A DNA stretch of 64,000 nt from Trichobilharzia szidati (GCA_944472155.2 OX235271.1:43946633-44010632), one strand, 5' to 3'; positions 53,401 to 62,214 are shown, numbered from the stretch's first letter. The notes: generated from the sequence alone by a model not told the origin. Translations and numbers: made by a program.

Positions 53401-56400
53401 CGACTAAAAGTACATCACATGGTGACCGAATTACAACTTGACTGGCAGAATTCGGTCCACAACACGGATTACTTCTTTAAAGACTACGCAATATACGGAT
53501 TTAATACACTTTTAGAATTGATTCCCGCTGGAGATTCATAAGACTCGTACCTAGTGAATAGCTCTTTTAGAGATTCCTTGGAAACTTGGTTTATTGATAA
53601 AGATTTGCAGCTATATACAAACCCATAGTGTATAATAAAATGAGGCACAATAATAGGCTAAAGCGATAAGTGTGAAACCACTAAGCACATAGTAATTTTC
53701 GGTTCATATAACTAGCGTCTTGCCGCTAAACAGTACACGTTGGATCAAAAGTGTTGCATAACTCTTTTCACTACACTTATTTAATGTTAATAAAATTAAA
53801 CTCAACAAAAAAACAAACTAATCAACAAACCTGTTCCAAGCCACTCTGTCCTGGAGATTTTATCTGCATTTTAAACAACGGTTTCTCTAAATACTGATAA
53901 TCCACAGACGACTCATGACTTTTATCGTCACAATAAGTAGCATCATCTACTGCTCCTGTGAAATTCAATATACGCATTAATTCACTTGTAATCTGTCGAC
54001 AGCCTTCTGTACCAAGTTTAAATAAGTGTAGTAGACGTCGATGGAATGTTGAAGGATTCTGTAATTCTGATAGATAGTATTTCAAACGATTGTACAATAC
54101 ACGCTGGACGATATTCTGTTGACGTAGTACTATAAGCTGATTGACAAGATTGATAAACTTTATTGAATGACTAATGGATGTTCGGAAATCAATTGTTTGA
54201 AGATCATAAAGCATTTTATCAGTTTGATTCATGATTACTTGTAAATGCAACAGACGTTTCTAAAAAAGGTAGAAATATCCAATAGGAAAAGTGTTGACAG
54301 TATTAGACAAGGAACTTATGACAGTTGTAAAGAGAGACGCTTATAAATCAGATGTAGAAATATTTATCTAAACTGCTGATAAACGTTACAGTACATAATA
54401 GTCAGATTCAATGATCATTGCAAATCAGTGGTTTAGGCTTAATAACAAACCACATTCTCGACAAATACTTTCACCGATACTCGAAAAAAGTGACCTTCTG
54501 GGTTGTGCAGGTGGTTACAACACAAATTCTCCTGCCTACCTTATCAGTTGTTGGACGGAGTTTCCACCTGCTGTTGGCCTTCAGCACGGTAGTGACTGGC
54601 GCTTTATTAACGTATGGAATCTTTGTATCAAATAAATAAAAATACAGTAGGTGCATGTATGACTGAATGAATAAATTTCAATACAGAACTTTTCAGAGTT
54701 CAAGTTACAGCACTCCATATACCACACAAAGGTAGACAAAAGTGAGAAAAAATCAGATTAATAAAACAATAATAATAATAAGCAGAAATGTGAGGGAGAA
54801 GGACAGGAACACAGGAAAACACGAAGGGGATCACAAAGAGTGAATACATCTGCTCCACTGACAACGATTTTGAGGCATATCACCAACATTCACCAGCCAA
54901 TAGTCCTTAGCATTGCGAGGACTCCAACTAGGCAACCCCCACACCTCCTTATGTGGCTGGCTCAAATCAAATGTCAATGACTTCATGGACTGAACTTTGT
55001 TTTAGTTTGACCAACTCTAACCCTTTTCCAGTCTAATCCAATATCGGCTAACACTGATGGTCAAGGAAGATGATGGCTCAATGCATCTCAGTCGATATAG
55101 CTTCACAACCTCAACGAGTGGATTACCCCCCCCCCCCGCCCTTACCTAACACTACATCAGATCAGAGCATTACTCACCATATGATACCACTGAACATGTG
55201 AGATAAAACGTAAACATCTGTGGTCAAAGACAGGTAGCCCTTCATATCTTCCACTCTCACTGGCTATGTCACACAGCCATAAAGGATGACAGAGAGAACC
55301 GCTGCGCTGTACCCACGTTCTTTCATCGATAGCCCGATATCAAGTCTATGCCATAGATGGAGTAAATTAGCAAATGCCACTCCAGTCTTTTCTATCCATG
55401 ATGGGATTTCATCAGGTCTGTTGCAACTTCCCAAATGAATGAAGTGATTATCACCCTCAACCACTTCACTCCCCCATCTTTATTGCTAGGTATCAGCGTA
55501 GTCCAGTCATGTAGCAACATCTTAGATTTCGTAGGAGCCAATCTAACTGCAAACATTTGAAGATTTCTGCTATAGCTATTCAGAAAACTCTGCATTTTAT
55601 CAGTCTGCACCTATTAGGACTACGTCATAAGCATACTAGTTCGCAGAGGAACTTTAATAAATGGAAATTATCAGGAGAAAGAATAATTGTAAGATGACTA
55701 ATGAAGACTTAAGGCATCCAGGAGATCACAAGGAGTGAATCCACCTGAGCTATTCGGAACCATTTAGATCCAGATTGCCAACAGTCTCCAGCCAGTAGTT
55801 CTTAGCGTCTCGAATATCCCAACCAGACAGTTTAACCTCCCTACGTAACGATATACAGCAAACGCAGTGACCATACTTAATAAATTCAACCTATATTTTT
55901 ATTATAACAACATTACAACGAATTTGATGAAATATAGTAAATTGAATTCTACAAATTTCGAATCCACTTACCTCAATTTCTACACAATCGACTGTATCCA
56001 TACTCTCAGCAGGTTGCAGATTTAATGTCAATGAGTGGATTTTCTCGGAACAATTAGTTATGACACGATTAAAATTCCGACCACATTCAAGTTTTTTCAC
56101 TAGAACTTCATGCCAACGAGACAAAGCATGCCTTAAATTCATTGTCTTCAAGTCACCGGATCTGATGCAATCAATCTCTTTCCATATCTGACTTTTGACC
56201 TCTTCACCTTGTTCCTTAGTGGGCATGAATCGTGGAAGCTAATTGTAGAAGGAAGTAATGAAAAGATAATTGATTATGTACTTTTTTATGCATATTCCTC
56301 AAACTACTTATGATTAATTGTCAGTAGTCTACATATGTATCGATAAAAGTTTCGGGTTACTTAACCTACTGTGCCATAAGAGAGTGATTAATAACATTAG

Positions 56401-59400
56401 TTATCAGGAAGAATCAATTGGTAAGATGGCCTAAATAGAGATTCTATGATCTTTGACACTCATCATTATGATAATCTAGCAATCTTGAAGAAATTGCGTA
56501 AATTAGTGACTGACACCCTGTAGGATTGCGTGATGTACAGGAATTATCAGCTATTAATATAGTTGTAGCAACTGAATGACAATACCACATATCAAGTGAT
56601 CCGCAACGGAAAACCCAGCTAAGCCTTTCATATGTTGACGGAAGCAAGACAAGGCTGTCTACTATCGCCGATGACATTCCTAACTGTGGTGGACTGGATC
56701 ATGGGGAGGACAGAGGGGAGTGAGAAAACGGACAGACGATGGACCGTTAAGCAGACCCTAGAAGATCTGGGCTTCGCGGATGATTTGTGTCTAATGTCAC
56801 ACAAACTCGAAAGTCTACAGGCAGAGACCAACAAGTTGGTAGAAGAAGCAGGCAGAGAAGATGGGACTTAAAGTGAACATAGGGAAGACAGGGGTGATGA
56901 AGAGAACCAACCTGTTGCAACAGGCACTAATCACCATCGACTGGAGAAATCTGAAGAATGTCACCTCTTTCACTTACCTACGCAATATCATTACAACTAC
57001 AGATGACACGGATGAAGATGTCAAAACTAAAGTCGGAAAAGTGAGACAAACCTTCATCACTCTGAAATCAGTTCGGAATTCTGGTGTAATGATCATAAGG
57101 AATTTTCAACACCAATGTTGAGTCGGTTCTACATAGTTCAGAGACCTGGTGTGTCACGAAAAACATTTCCAACAGGACACCGCAGGCTTATATCAGCAGC
57201 TGCCTTCACTGGCTCTATACTGAAGGTCAGATGGCTGGCCAGAAAGGATTGGCAGCAAAGAACTCCGGAAACCTACTGTTCAACGAATATACCAAAGAAA
57301 TGGAGATGGACCAGACAGAGGCTGAGGAAACCGTTAAATGACATCAAGTCCCAAACCCTCGAGTAGAACCTGAATGGGAAACGGCGATTTGGACTTTTGA
57401 AAATGACGTGGAGGAGATCGCGTGAGAGGGATATGACCGCCTACGGGCAGTTTTGGAGCTAGCTAAAGAGAACTGGGAGAACAGGACAAAGTGGAGATAT
57501 TCCATTGAGGCCCTATGTTTCACTCAGAATAAACGGGAGTAAGCACTCATGAATACACTTTACCTAAACGTTATTATAAGGAAAATAAACTGGTCAATTC
57601 TAGTCTTGCAAAGAAAAATACATCTTTGGCTGCCGATTTCCTTTCTTAAAGCCTTCAAATTAGCCCAACACTTGAAACCATACGGTGGTAATCGACAATG
57701 AAAGATCCAGAAACAGTAGATGGACACAGAAGATGTCAATAAATTGAATATGGAAGAATAATCATGAGAGTAGCACAGCTTTAAGTGCATTGGGCGTTAT
57801 GATGAAATAATTAGGCACATAATTCACTAAAGCTTCTCAATAAATAAACAAAATCATTAACAAGATTTGAAACAACCTTCTAAAATTAGCAGCATTAACC
57901 TACTATTTACAACCCCGTTATTCTTGTTAGTAATCATTATTCTTGAAATTACAAGGATTTAAAGTTTACCTATGCGCATTCTCTTTTGCATATAGAGGTG
58001 AATATATCACTTAAAACATCCACCCACGCACATGCATGAGTGATATGCTTACAACCAACCAACCAATCAAAAAATTTGTAGTACACAAAATTTTTTATTA
58101 ATAAATATTTAACTTGGATGATAGATAATATTAGCGTAATATAATGGAGTAAATATTTTCTAAACTTAGGTAGTGATCGATTCACCTTTTCACTTCACAA
58201 TAGGAATTCTCAACAGTGATGAGAGAGTAATTGCTAGGCAATATACACTAGAAGAGTAAATGTGAAACTGAAAGCAGAATGATGGGATGTTAGTTGGTGT
58301 TTTAGTTTGACACTTTTTAACAACTAACTCTACAGACTTCGATTGATGACGTTACGTCAGTAGGATAAATGACGTCATCAAAGCGCTTGTTTGAAGAACT
58401 CCTTAATTACCTTATTGGATTTTATCTACAACACACGCATTTACTTTAAGTTCCGATAAAACTCGTACTGCGTCCATTTAATTATTCATGTTCCTACTTT
58501 AGGTTACTTTGACGCCTAGTCGTGCGCCATTTTTGCCCAACTACTTTGTGTGTAACTGTGTCATGTGTTACTGTACTAATACTATCATATTTCACCACAA
58601 CATTTCCACTAATTGTCAAAATTCTAACAAATAAACAAACGAACCCCCATATGTAAATGAATTGTCGCAAAAAGAGTGTTGTTCGCGGAAATCTTTGTGT
58701 TATGTCTCAGAGTGAATTATTAAATTAACTGTCTTGTTTTAAACCTCAGATTCCAGTGAAAAATGGACACCTAATAACAACCTAAACATTATTAATTCTC
58801 CCAGTTAGGAAGATCGCAACATGAACTATAAACACAGACATTATTTAACCTTAGCTGATTTACAAAAGTTTCATGGATTAGCATCCGTAAAAAACCACAC
58901 ATCTTCACTATGTTTCGAAGATTATTTTGACAAATATTATTGATTTATTGGGGGATGAGGATTGAAGGTGAAATGGATATCTGGGCCACAGTAGAAGATT
59001 CGAACCGATGGCCTCTGAATTGATAATTTGGTACTCTACCAGGTGATCCAAACCAAGGCTACTATAGATAGTCTCACCACCACCGACCATCAACCTGTTA
59101 CTCTCCTTCTAATATTTAGTGTGGTTAGGATCCATAGCAGAAGACCTAACGGAGCAGTAACATATCATTCAATCAAGTGCAGTCAGGGTACTATTTGTGA
59201 TAATTGCCATAAAATGATGGATGACCTAGTAAGTAGTTGGATCTTATAGGTCGATCGGCTGCTAGAGCGCCAGAGGCCATTAGTTCGAATCCCGATGCAG
59301 TTCAGAGTTTCATTTCACCCTCAACCATCCATAGACCATTGCATCTATAATAGTCTACAAAAAATCTAAAGCCATCTCATATATCAGTAAAAAGTTTGAG

Positions 59401-60225
59401 CATTGTGGATTAGATCAAATATAAATAGTGATTCCTGGAATCAAACAATTCCAACACTGGTGTGAACACGGGCAGTAATTTTGCTCGAAATATTACCAAT
59501 AACAAAACTTATCATTGTGTGTAAACTATTAAAATATAATTATACTTTATTCCATCTCATATAGTTTCACGGCCGAGCATTATTTAACCCTCAATATTTC
59601 TACCCATTATCTATCGACATTGTAAGAGACGAAAAAATAGGAAAAGCTGTCTTACTCATCCCAGCGCCTCTGTAGAAATACAGTGGCACAGAGATGAAAA
59701 CAAAACAGCTGTTCACTCAGTCCTTAGTTTTAAACTAATTTTCAGACAGTGAAAGCATTAATGCAAGCCACATCTCTCTGTCTGAAAGTAAAATGCAACA
59801 TAACACATGCATACAGACACTCATAAAAGAGGGGAAAATCAACTTACAATTCTTAAATGTGTATGATGATTATCGATTTTCTGTATACAATAATTAATCT
59901 TCTCGCTTAGATTCTGCACAGACTCCATAATCAGATAGTCGATACAATCAGAGTGACTGGTAAATTTTCTGAACAGATTATTCAATTCAACTTCATTGAC
60001 AGAAAATAATATGCCCAGTACACTGTTACAAACACACTGACTACACTGATAGTTATGCGATGCTTTAATTGTTGGATAGGCGAGAATAACATCGACAAGT
60101 TTAGGTCGTGTTGTTAAAACCCATTGTAATAATAGAGGATTGTAGACGGAGGTTTCTTTCGGGTTGATAATTGATCCGGCAAGCTGAACAATATTCTGCC
60201 ATGTATCGTATAAGTTGAATAAAAC
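26702..60225 (-). CDS. Nesprin-like KASH-domain protein, multi-exon gene, 5' part missing
   Basis: Ten exons join in phase into about 2,628 codons ending in a TAA stop. Every intron boundary is GT-AG and every phase matches, which is strong support for one gene. The 3' exon encodes basic residues, a Leu/Phe-rich membrane segment and a lumenal tail of about 36 residues ending DPPL. This is the KASH layout of proteins that anchor in the outer nuclear membrane and bind SUN proteins across the perinuclear space. Upstream exons encode helical, spectrin-repeat-like sequence rich in Leu, Gln and charged residues. Actin-binding calponin domains, if present, lie beyond the right edge. Family knowledge: nesprin-1/2, MSP-300, ANC-1. 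The introns carry many retroelements. It could instead be another large KASH protein, because the spectrin-like part is too diverged for me to assign. The N-terminus is not in the window. Confidence 0.82.
27003..27715 (-). mobile_element. RTE-A LINE 3' fragment, copy 4
   Basis: The minus strand has TYLRSIVSTTGGTDEDVKSR, GKARNTFIHLKPIWKSS and the tail domain (WNPKGNRRVGRRRVTWRR, QVKSTAEDRSKWRRVVEALC). A TAATAATAATAA repeat ends it. It sits in the last intron of the KASH gene, on the same strand. Confidence 0.82.
28262..28425 (+). repeat. Degenerate telomere-type tract (CCCTAA units)
   Basis: About 165 bp composed mainly of CCCTAA, with ACCCTAACCCTAA runs near 28,310 and 28,410 and decayed units (CCTGAC, CCTTAA, CCTAGT) between. 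Schistosome telomeres are TTAGGG repeats. It lies in the last intron of the KASH gene. Confidence 0.75.
29478..29697 (-). mobile_element. Hammerhead SINE (Sm-alpha type), copy 2
   Basis: The minus strand carries the tRNA-like head (box B GGGATTCGAATGCC), the ribozyme region (29565-29612) and the shared tail. Stem II (GTCC...GGAC) and stem I with CAGCTGTC are intact. CTGANGA has become TTGAGAA and GAAA has become GAGA, which should inactivate it. Confidence 0.8.
29876..30044 (+). mobile_element. Hammerhead SINE, copy 3, palindromic chimera
   Basis: The left part (29876-29938) is the SINE 3' end in minus orientation. The right part (29939-30044) is the ribozyme and 3' end in plus orientation. 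The ribozyme (29943-29993) keeps GTCCCAAACTAGGACGAAAC and CAGCTGTC. The C of the CTGANGA core is replaced, giving ATGAAGA. Confidence 0.78.
30101..30144 (-). CDS. Nesprin-like gene, 44-nt penultimate exon
   Basis: A 44-nt microexon with acceptor ATGTTTTCTAG and donor AAG then GTGAGA. It encodes VISTSETEEDNLQR plus two bases. It is the one short exon I found in the 33-27 kb interval that links the phase-0 end of the giant exon to the KASH exon, which needs two bases from upstream. The phase match on both sides is the main evidence. It lies just beyond a cluster of SINE copies. Confidence 0.76.
30490..30999 (-). mobile_element. RTE-A LINE, 3' half, split by a Penelope-like insertion
   Basis: The minus-strand RTE-A tail domain is decayed. 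It resumes at 32190-32350 on the other side of the insertion. A TTATTAATAATA tail marks its 3' end near 30,490. Confidence 0.7.
31000..32189 (-). mobile_element. Penelope-like element with GIY-YIG endonuclease and inverted ends
   Basis: A 190-codon open frame (32032-31460) carries VYKKPTHSKRYLDLNSSHPL, then NNYPIEFIKKIIKGHKK, CRLKDPVDPIKQ and IIYRIPCNDCDLNYIGQTS. The last segment is the GIY-YIG endonuclease start of Penelope-like elements. The domain is cut short soon after. About 200 bp at each end (31036-31232 and 31990-32185) are inverted copies of each other. The flanking CTGYAGATCTCTATA (30985-30999 and 32190-32204) looks like a target duplication. Confidence 0.82.
32190..32350 (-). mobile_element. 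RTE-A LINE, 5' side of the split copy
   Basis: The minus strand gives GRNLKEVVSSTHVGSIVARM, the RTE-A block that precedes the region at 30490-30999. The two halves share the duplicated AGAGATCT sequence. Confidence 0.7.
32384..32430. repeat. AT dinucleotide microsatellite
   Basis: About 45 bp of TATATA with one C interruption. Confidence 0.9.
33263..38701 (-). CDS. Nesprin-like gene, giant exon of 5,439 nt (1,813 codons)
   Basis: A single open exon, phase 0 at both ends, bounded by TTTCTTTAG and by CAACAG then GTTAGT. The first codon is ATG right after the acceptor, but the upstream exon also ends in phase 0, so it is read as internal. Roughly residues 1-115 and 620-870 are helical, with LISILQSHLL-type heptads. 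The rest is low-complexity Ser/Thr/Asn/Asp/Glu-rich sequence, presumably disordered. It holds an Ala run (seven Ala, from GCA/GCT repeats near 36781), Asp runs, an Arg-Ser stretch (SRSRSR) and two strongly basic nuclear-localisation-like clusters (KQKKAKKRKYK and KRRTRKTNRKG). All other exons of the gene are 44-429 nt, so the size contrast is large. Confidence 0.82.
38702..39584. other. Intron of the KASH gene, nothing recognised
   Basis: No exon or repeat family visible. The short open frame at 39040-39282 shows no support. Confidence 0.4.
39585..39905 (+). mobile_element. Penelope-like fragment, 5' part, split by RTE-A
   Basis: The plus strand reads EEQSESEIPFLDALVQQTI, then NHTLGYNRNNPTALKRGS and FQKNEYPKKFINN. 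This is the post-palm region of a Penelope-like element. It continues after an RTE-A insertion, at 40515. Confidence 0.75.
39906..40515 (+). mobile_element. RTE-A LINE 3' fragment, copy 6
   Basis: 5'-truncated plus-strand copy beginning GAAACTTATCTAGGAAGC and ending GAAGCCCTATGTTCCACTCGG. It interrupts the Penelope-like fragment. Confidence 0.8.
40516..40870 (+). mobile_element. Penelope-like fragment, GIY-YIG part
   Basis: The plus strand gives LKPVWIDVSHKAAGSFYSII, NVINKTDCIRREKYNIGQSG and RPSNLHTH, the endonuclease start of a Penelope-like element. NIGQSG replaces the usual YIGQSG. Confidence 0.75.
41155..41506 (-). CDS. Nesprin-like gene, internal exon with Pro-rich linker
   Basis: Exon of 352 nt. 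The start after CCGACTAG was chosen because only this acceptor gives the one-base phase needed by the preceding exon. The donor is GAG then GTAAGT. It encodes a Pro-rich stretch (PPILPPRPSPPS, a possible SH3 ligand) and then a basic and Cys-containing part with two Cys/His pairs. I do not claim a zinc finger. Confidence 0.68.
41760..42080. other. Intron of the KASH gene, nothing recognised
   Basis: No exon or repeat family visible between the exon at 41155-41506 and the RTE-A copy at 42095. Confidence 0.35.
42095..42672 (+). mobile_element. RTE-A LINE 3' fragment, copy 7
   Basis: 5'-truncated plus-strand copy from LKPIWKSPALRLSIKKEI-type sequence to CTCGGAACGCAAGGGAATAATAATAATAA. Confidence 0.82.
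42673..42895 (+). mobile_element. Hammerhead SINE, copy 4 (decayed)
   Basis: A plus-strand SINE directly follows the RTE-A tail. The ribozyme region is near 42742-42790. Stem II and GAAAC are recognisable, CTGANGA is lost. The shared tail AATCCCTGCAAACCAAACACTTGAA is at 42853-42877. Confidence 0.68.
42900..43555. other. Intron of the KASH gene, nothing recognised
   Basis: No exon, repeat or RNA gene recognised. Confidence 0.35.
43561..43841 (-). CDS. Nesprin-like gene, internal exon (phase 0 to 2)
   Basis: Exon of 281 nt, acceptor TTTTCACAG, donor GG then GTGAGC. The protein has two helical blocks (LMELETCLEHSREAANIL and ACRLHTAWMKLTQLGDRL) separated by a Ser-rich linker, consistent with parts of spectrin-like repeats. 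It ends in phase 2 and is completed by the first base of the exon at 41506. Confidence 0.76.
44395..44935 (+). mobile_element. RTE-B LINE 3' fragment, copy 5
   Basis: The plus strand has VLGKEGKSIEEAMKLHRLRW and [15 protein letters not shown], then the 3' UTR ending TTGAATCC followed by AGCCAGCCAGC. Confidence 0.82.
44940..45855. other. Intron of the KASH gene, nothing recognised
   Basis: AT-rich. A G-run (45,271) is the only compositional oddity. Confidence 0.35.
45860..46058 (-). CDS. Nesprin-like gene, internal exon (phase 2 to 0)
   Basis: Exon of 199 nt with acceptor TTTTACAG and donor AAA then GTGAGA. It accepts the phase-2 end of the exon at 49533 and ends in phase 0, matching the next exon. 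The encoded segment has a helix with Trp (VDELELWANSRLNE) that resembles a spectrin-repeat helix. Confidence 0.75.
46413..46645 (-). mobile_element. LTR, family L, copy 2, 3' part
   Basis: The minus strand ends with the family-L terminus (rev. of TGTAACGACAG...CAAGGGCCAGGCAACAG). It is interrupted by an RTE-B copy and continues at 47675-47793. Confidence 0.6.
46646..47665 (+). mobile_element. RTE-B LINE, copy 6, with catalytic DD
   Basis: The plus strand begins DDIVLLGEDADKMQ, then FTPAKCKMMLQDW, VEHVDRFTYLGS, LWRRRDIRLSTKGRVYCSAV, LLYGCET and [15 protein letters not shown]. It ends in a 3' UTR with GAAAACAGACAGACAG. Frame breaks occur near 46,860 and 47,030. Confidence 0.84.
47675..47793 (-). 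mobile_element. LTR, family L, copy 2, 5' part
   Basis: The minus strand starts TGTGGTGAGAGCTGGCTGC as in the copy at 49920-50223 and matches it up to the RTE-B junction. Confidence 0.6.
48335..49215 (-). mobile_element. RTE-A LINE fragment, copy 8
   Basis: Minus-strand RTE-A with several breaks. TTATTATTATTATTCC marks its 3' tail at 48336 and the CACAAAGTCGAAGATCTACG block lies near 49,090. Confidence 0.78.
49533..49795 (-). CDS. Nesprin-like gene, internal exon (phase 0 to 2)
   Basis: Exon of 263 nt. It starts in phase 0 after a strong acceptor (run of T, then CATTTCCAG) and ends in phase 2 before GTAGGT. The alternative donor three bases downstream would put a TAG in frame, so GTAGGT is chosen. 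The next exon supplies the missing base and gives a Phe codon across the junction. The protein is helical, with LVDKYCSEAQSHL near its start. Confidence 0.73.
49920..50223 (-). mobile_element. Solo LTR, family L, copy 3
   Basis: A 304-bp unit that reads TGTGGTGAGAGC...TTGTTACA on the minus strand, with TG...CA ends. No clean target duplication was seen around it. There is no internal retroviral-type coding sequence. Confidence 0.65.
50555..50690 (-). mobile_element. Hammerhead SINE, copy 5, core intact
   Basis: The minus strand has the ribozyme at 50655-50608 with GTACTG, CTGAAGA, GTCACAAACTAGGAC, GAAA and CAGTAC in order. The conserved core (CTGANGA and GAAA) and stem I are kept. Stem II has one A-G mismatch and the usual CAGCTG of stem III is changed to CGGATA. 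The tRNA-like head is cut at box B. Confidence 0.8.
50993..51915 (+). mobile_element. RTE-A LINE fragment, copy 9
   Basis: The plus strand has MSHKLKNLLAKTNKLTEEAG, EVTSFTYPV, TLKPVWKSSALRLSIKKEI and the tail domain WSPNGKRRVGRRCEGDMEE. It ends CAAGGGAATAATAAAAATAA. Confidence 0.82.
51916..53830. other. Intron of the KASH gene, mostly featureless
   Basis: A short AT repeat (52,255-52,274) and no supported exon. The 80-codon open frame at 53299-53541 lacks splice support on the coding strand and matches nothing I know. Confidence 0.4.
53831..54259 (-). CDS. Nesprin-like gene, internal exon (143 codons)
   Basis: Exon of 429 nt, phase 0 at both ends. The acceptor is TTTTTTAG and the donor is CAG then GTTTGT. 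The protein is predominantly helical (repeated Leu/Ile/Gln patterns such as NQLIVLRQQNIVQRVLYNRL) and fits a spectrin-like rod. No catalytic motif is visible. Confidence 0.76.
54665..55640 (-). mobile_element. RTE-B LINE 3' fragment, copy 7
   Basis: The minus strand has LAPTKSKMLLHDWTT, FIHLGSC..., IEKTGVAFANLLHLWHRLDI and SVILYGCVT, then a decayed 3' UTR ending near TTGAAATTTATTCATTCAG. A poly(C) run interrupts it at 55,127. Confidence 0.75.
55725..55835 (-). mobile_element. RTE-B LINE short fragment, copy 8
   Basis: A separate ~110-bp piece of the end of the RTE-B coding region (rev. of AGTCTCCAGCCAGTAGTTCTT and CCAACCAGACAG). Confidence 0.55.
55972..56238 (-). CDS. Nesprin-like gene, internal exon (89 codons)
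   Basis: Exon of 267 nt, phase 0 at both ends. The acceptor is CAATTAG and the donor is GAG then GTAAGT. The protein contains a helical stretch (SRWHEVLVKKLECGRNFNR) like the conserved Trp-containing helix A of spectrin repeats. It joins in frame to the exons at 59848-60225 and 53831-54259. Confidence 0.75.
56600..57545 (+). mobile_element. RTE-A LINE fragment, copy 10
   Basis: The plus strand has QGCLLSPMTFLTVVDWIMGR, LEDLGFADDLCLMSHKLESL, NIGKTGVMK, NVTSFTYLRNI and the tail domain, ending near CCCTATGTTTCACTCAG. The FADD catalytic motif is present, but frames break afterwards. Confidence 0.86.
58287..58632 (+). repeat. Possible LTR-like unit with TGTTAG...CTAACA ends
   Basis: The segment starts TGTTAGTTGGTG and ends AATTCTAACA, giving short inverted termini over about 345 bp. 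It contains two cAMP-response-like palindromes (GACGTTACGTC and TGACGTCA). No second copy or target duplication was found, so this is tentative. Confidence 0.3.
58965..59075 (-). mobile_element. tRNA-headed SINE, minus copy of a head-to-head pair
   Basis: The minus strand has box A (GGATCACCTGGTAGAGTACC) and box B (GGTTCGAATCTTC), then ATTTCACCTTCAATCC, which is also in the plus copy at 59238-59330. Confidence 0.6.
59238..59330 (+). mobile_element. tRNA-headed SINE, plus copy of a head-to-head pair
   Basis: The plus strand has AGAGGCCATTAGTTCGAATCC (box B) followed by ATTTCACCCTCAACC. It is divergent from, but clearly related to, the minus copy at 58965-59075. Confidence 0.58.
59848..60225 (-). 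CDS. Nesprin-like gene, internal exon (126 codons)
   Basis: Exon of 378 nt, phase 0 at both ends, preceded by an acceptor ending AACAG and followed by GTAAGT. The protein is helical and Cys-containing (a CSQCVC cluster near residue 62). It contains motifs such as LYDTWQNIV that resemble a spectrin-type helix. It is the most upstream exon I can place. The reading frame closes in the intron on both sides. Confidence 0.75.
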
Positions 60226-60599
60226 CTGTTTTTTTTTCACGAGAGATAGTAAAAAAAAAGCCCAACATGATTTAAAAGAAACTGAGTGGACATTCAGAAT
60301 TTATTAGGGTAAAATAAGAACTGTATTGAGATCACCTTTAGTCTCAATGAATGGTCGAGACACTTAGAGAAAAACGGTTGTTGTTGAAGTGTTAGTGCTG
60401 CTGAATTATTGGACTGTAAAGTCTTCTCATTTCACTATAGATGATGTATGGGACGCTAATTTCATCAAAGAAATGAGGATATGTTTTCACTGTTCCCAAC
60501 TAATTCTATCATATGACTCACAAGATAGGCTAGAACATTACAATGTTGAGAAATCCACTTACTCGAACACTTCCGCTACAAACCAGTACCGATAGTGTG

Positions 60600-61995
60600 G
60601 TCTAAGATGAAAAAGCAATGCTTTATGCTACCTTGTGAGACTAACAAAGGAGGACAAGTTAGGCCTCTCCAACAACTGACGCGGAATCATGCTCCTTTTC
60701 ACATCAATGAAAATACTAAGTTGCGTCATCCTGGAGAGACTAAAAGTTGCACAGGATGCAGGACTCCACCCCCGAGAACAAGCTGGATTCATGAAACGCA
60801 AATCATGTGCTAATCAAATTGCAACTCTACGCATCATCATCATCGAACGAAGCATAGAATGGCAGTCAAACCTCTAACTCAACTTCATCGACTTTGGAGA
60901 GGCTTTCAACAGACAGTGTTAACTGTGAAGTAATTTAGGAACTACTTCAACACCATGATGTACCTCAAGTTTTTATCAACCTCATTCAATAGATGGCTAT
61001 ATGACAATGCCGCGTGTCAGGTGATCCACAGCGGAAAACTCAGTCAGGCGTTCGAAGTGAATACAGGAGTTAGACAAAGGTGCCTGCTTATTATCACCAA
61101 TGATATTCGTCATTGTGGTGGACTCGACTTTGCGGAACACCGTGAGTGGGGAGCGAACGGACAAGAATACACTGAACTGGCCCAATAAGAAGACTATAGA
61201 AGATATGGACTTCGTGGGTGATCTAAGTCTAATGTCACACAGACTCGAAAACTTACAGAGGAAAACCAAAAAACTGGTAGAAGAGGCAGGAAGCAAAAAC
61301 AGGAATTCAAATGAACACAGAGAAGAGGGAGGTGATGAAGATAACAAACCAACCAACGAACAACACCAAAAACAACCTCCAATCACTGCCACAGCGAGAA
61401 GTTTGAAAGAGGTCACTTCTTTCACTTATCTAGGCAGAATAGTCTCAACTACAGACAGTCGGCACAAGTGAAGATGTCGGAAAGGCGAGACAAACCTTCA
61501 TCACTCCGAAATCAGTTTGGAAATCTCCTGTGCTCAGGATAAAGAAGAAAAGTGAGATTTCCAAAACCAATGTTAAGTCAGTCAGTTCTTCTATAGGGAT
61601 CTAGAACATGGCGTATCATGGAAAGCCTTTCGAGCAACCTGCTGCAAACTTTTACCAACGACTGCCTTCGTTAGCTCCATACTCTTGGAACCAACTAATC
61701 AAGAACCTGTTACCCAAGAAGTATGCGAAGGAATTAGAGATGGATCAGATACACTCCAAGGAAACCACCTGATGACATCTCGTGCCATACCATAGCTCGA
61801 GTGGAACCCGAATGGGAAACAACCAGTCAGGCGTCCGAGGGTGATATGGAGAAGATCATGCGAGGAGGATATCAAAGACTATAAGCAATCGTAGTACCAG
61901 CTAAAGAGGACTGCAGAAAATAAGACAAAGTAGGGATGTGAGATGCTGAATCCCAATGTTCCACTCGGAGCCCAAGGGAACAACAGTAATAATGA
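60600..61995 (+). mobile_element. RTE-A LINE, longest copy, copy 11
   Basis: The plus strand covers the reverse transcriptase palm in broken frames: EQAGFMKRKSCANQIATLRI, FIDFGEAFNR, NTGVRQRCLL, MDFVGDLSLMSHRLENLQ, LKEVTSFTYLGRIVSTT and the tail domain. FADD has become FVGD, so it is inactive. Confidence 0.84.
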
Positions 61996-62214
61996 TGAAA
62001 CTATCCAGTGTCAGAGAGATTAGCTCACACTTATCCACAATATGATTATCGTTAGTCCAAAGTCAGTCAGCTGATGCTTTCTCAGCTATCTATTCAATGG
62101 TCTTTACCGCTACACGAATATTCCAGTGAAAACTTTCATTCCAAACTAAGAAGTATAGTTTTCAAAGAGACAGAAAATTAATTCACTAAGCACTTTAGTA
62201 TCCTTTTTGATGTG

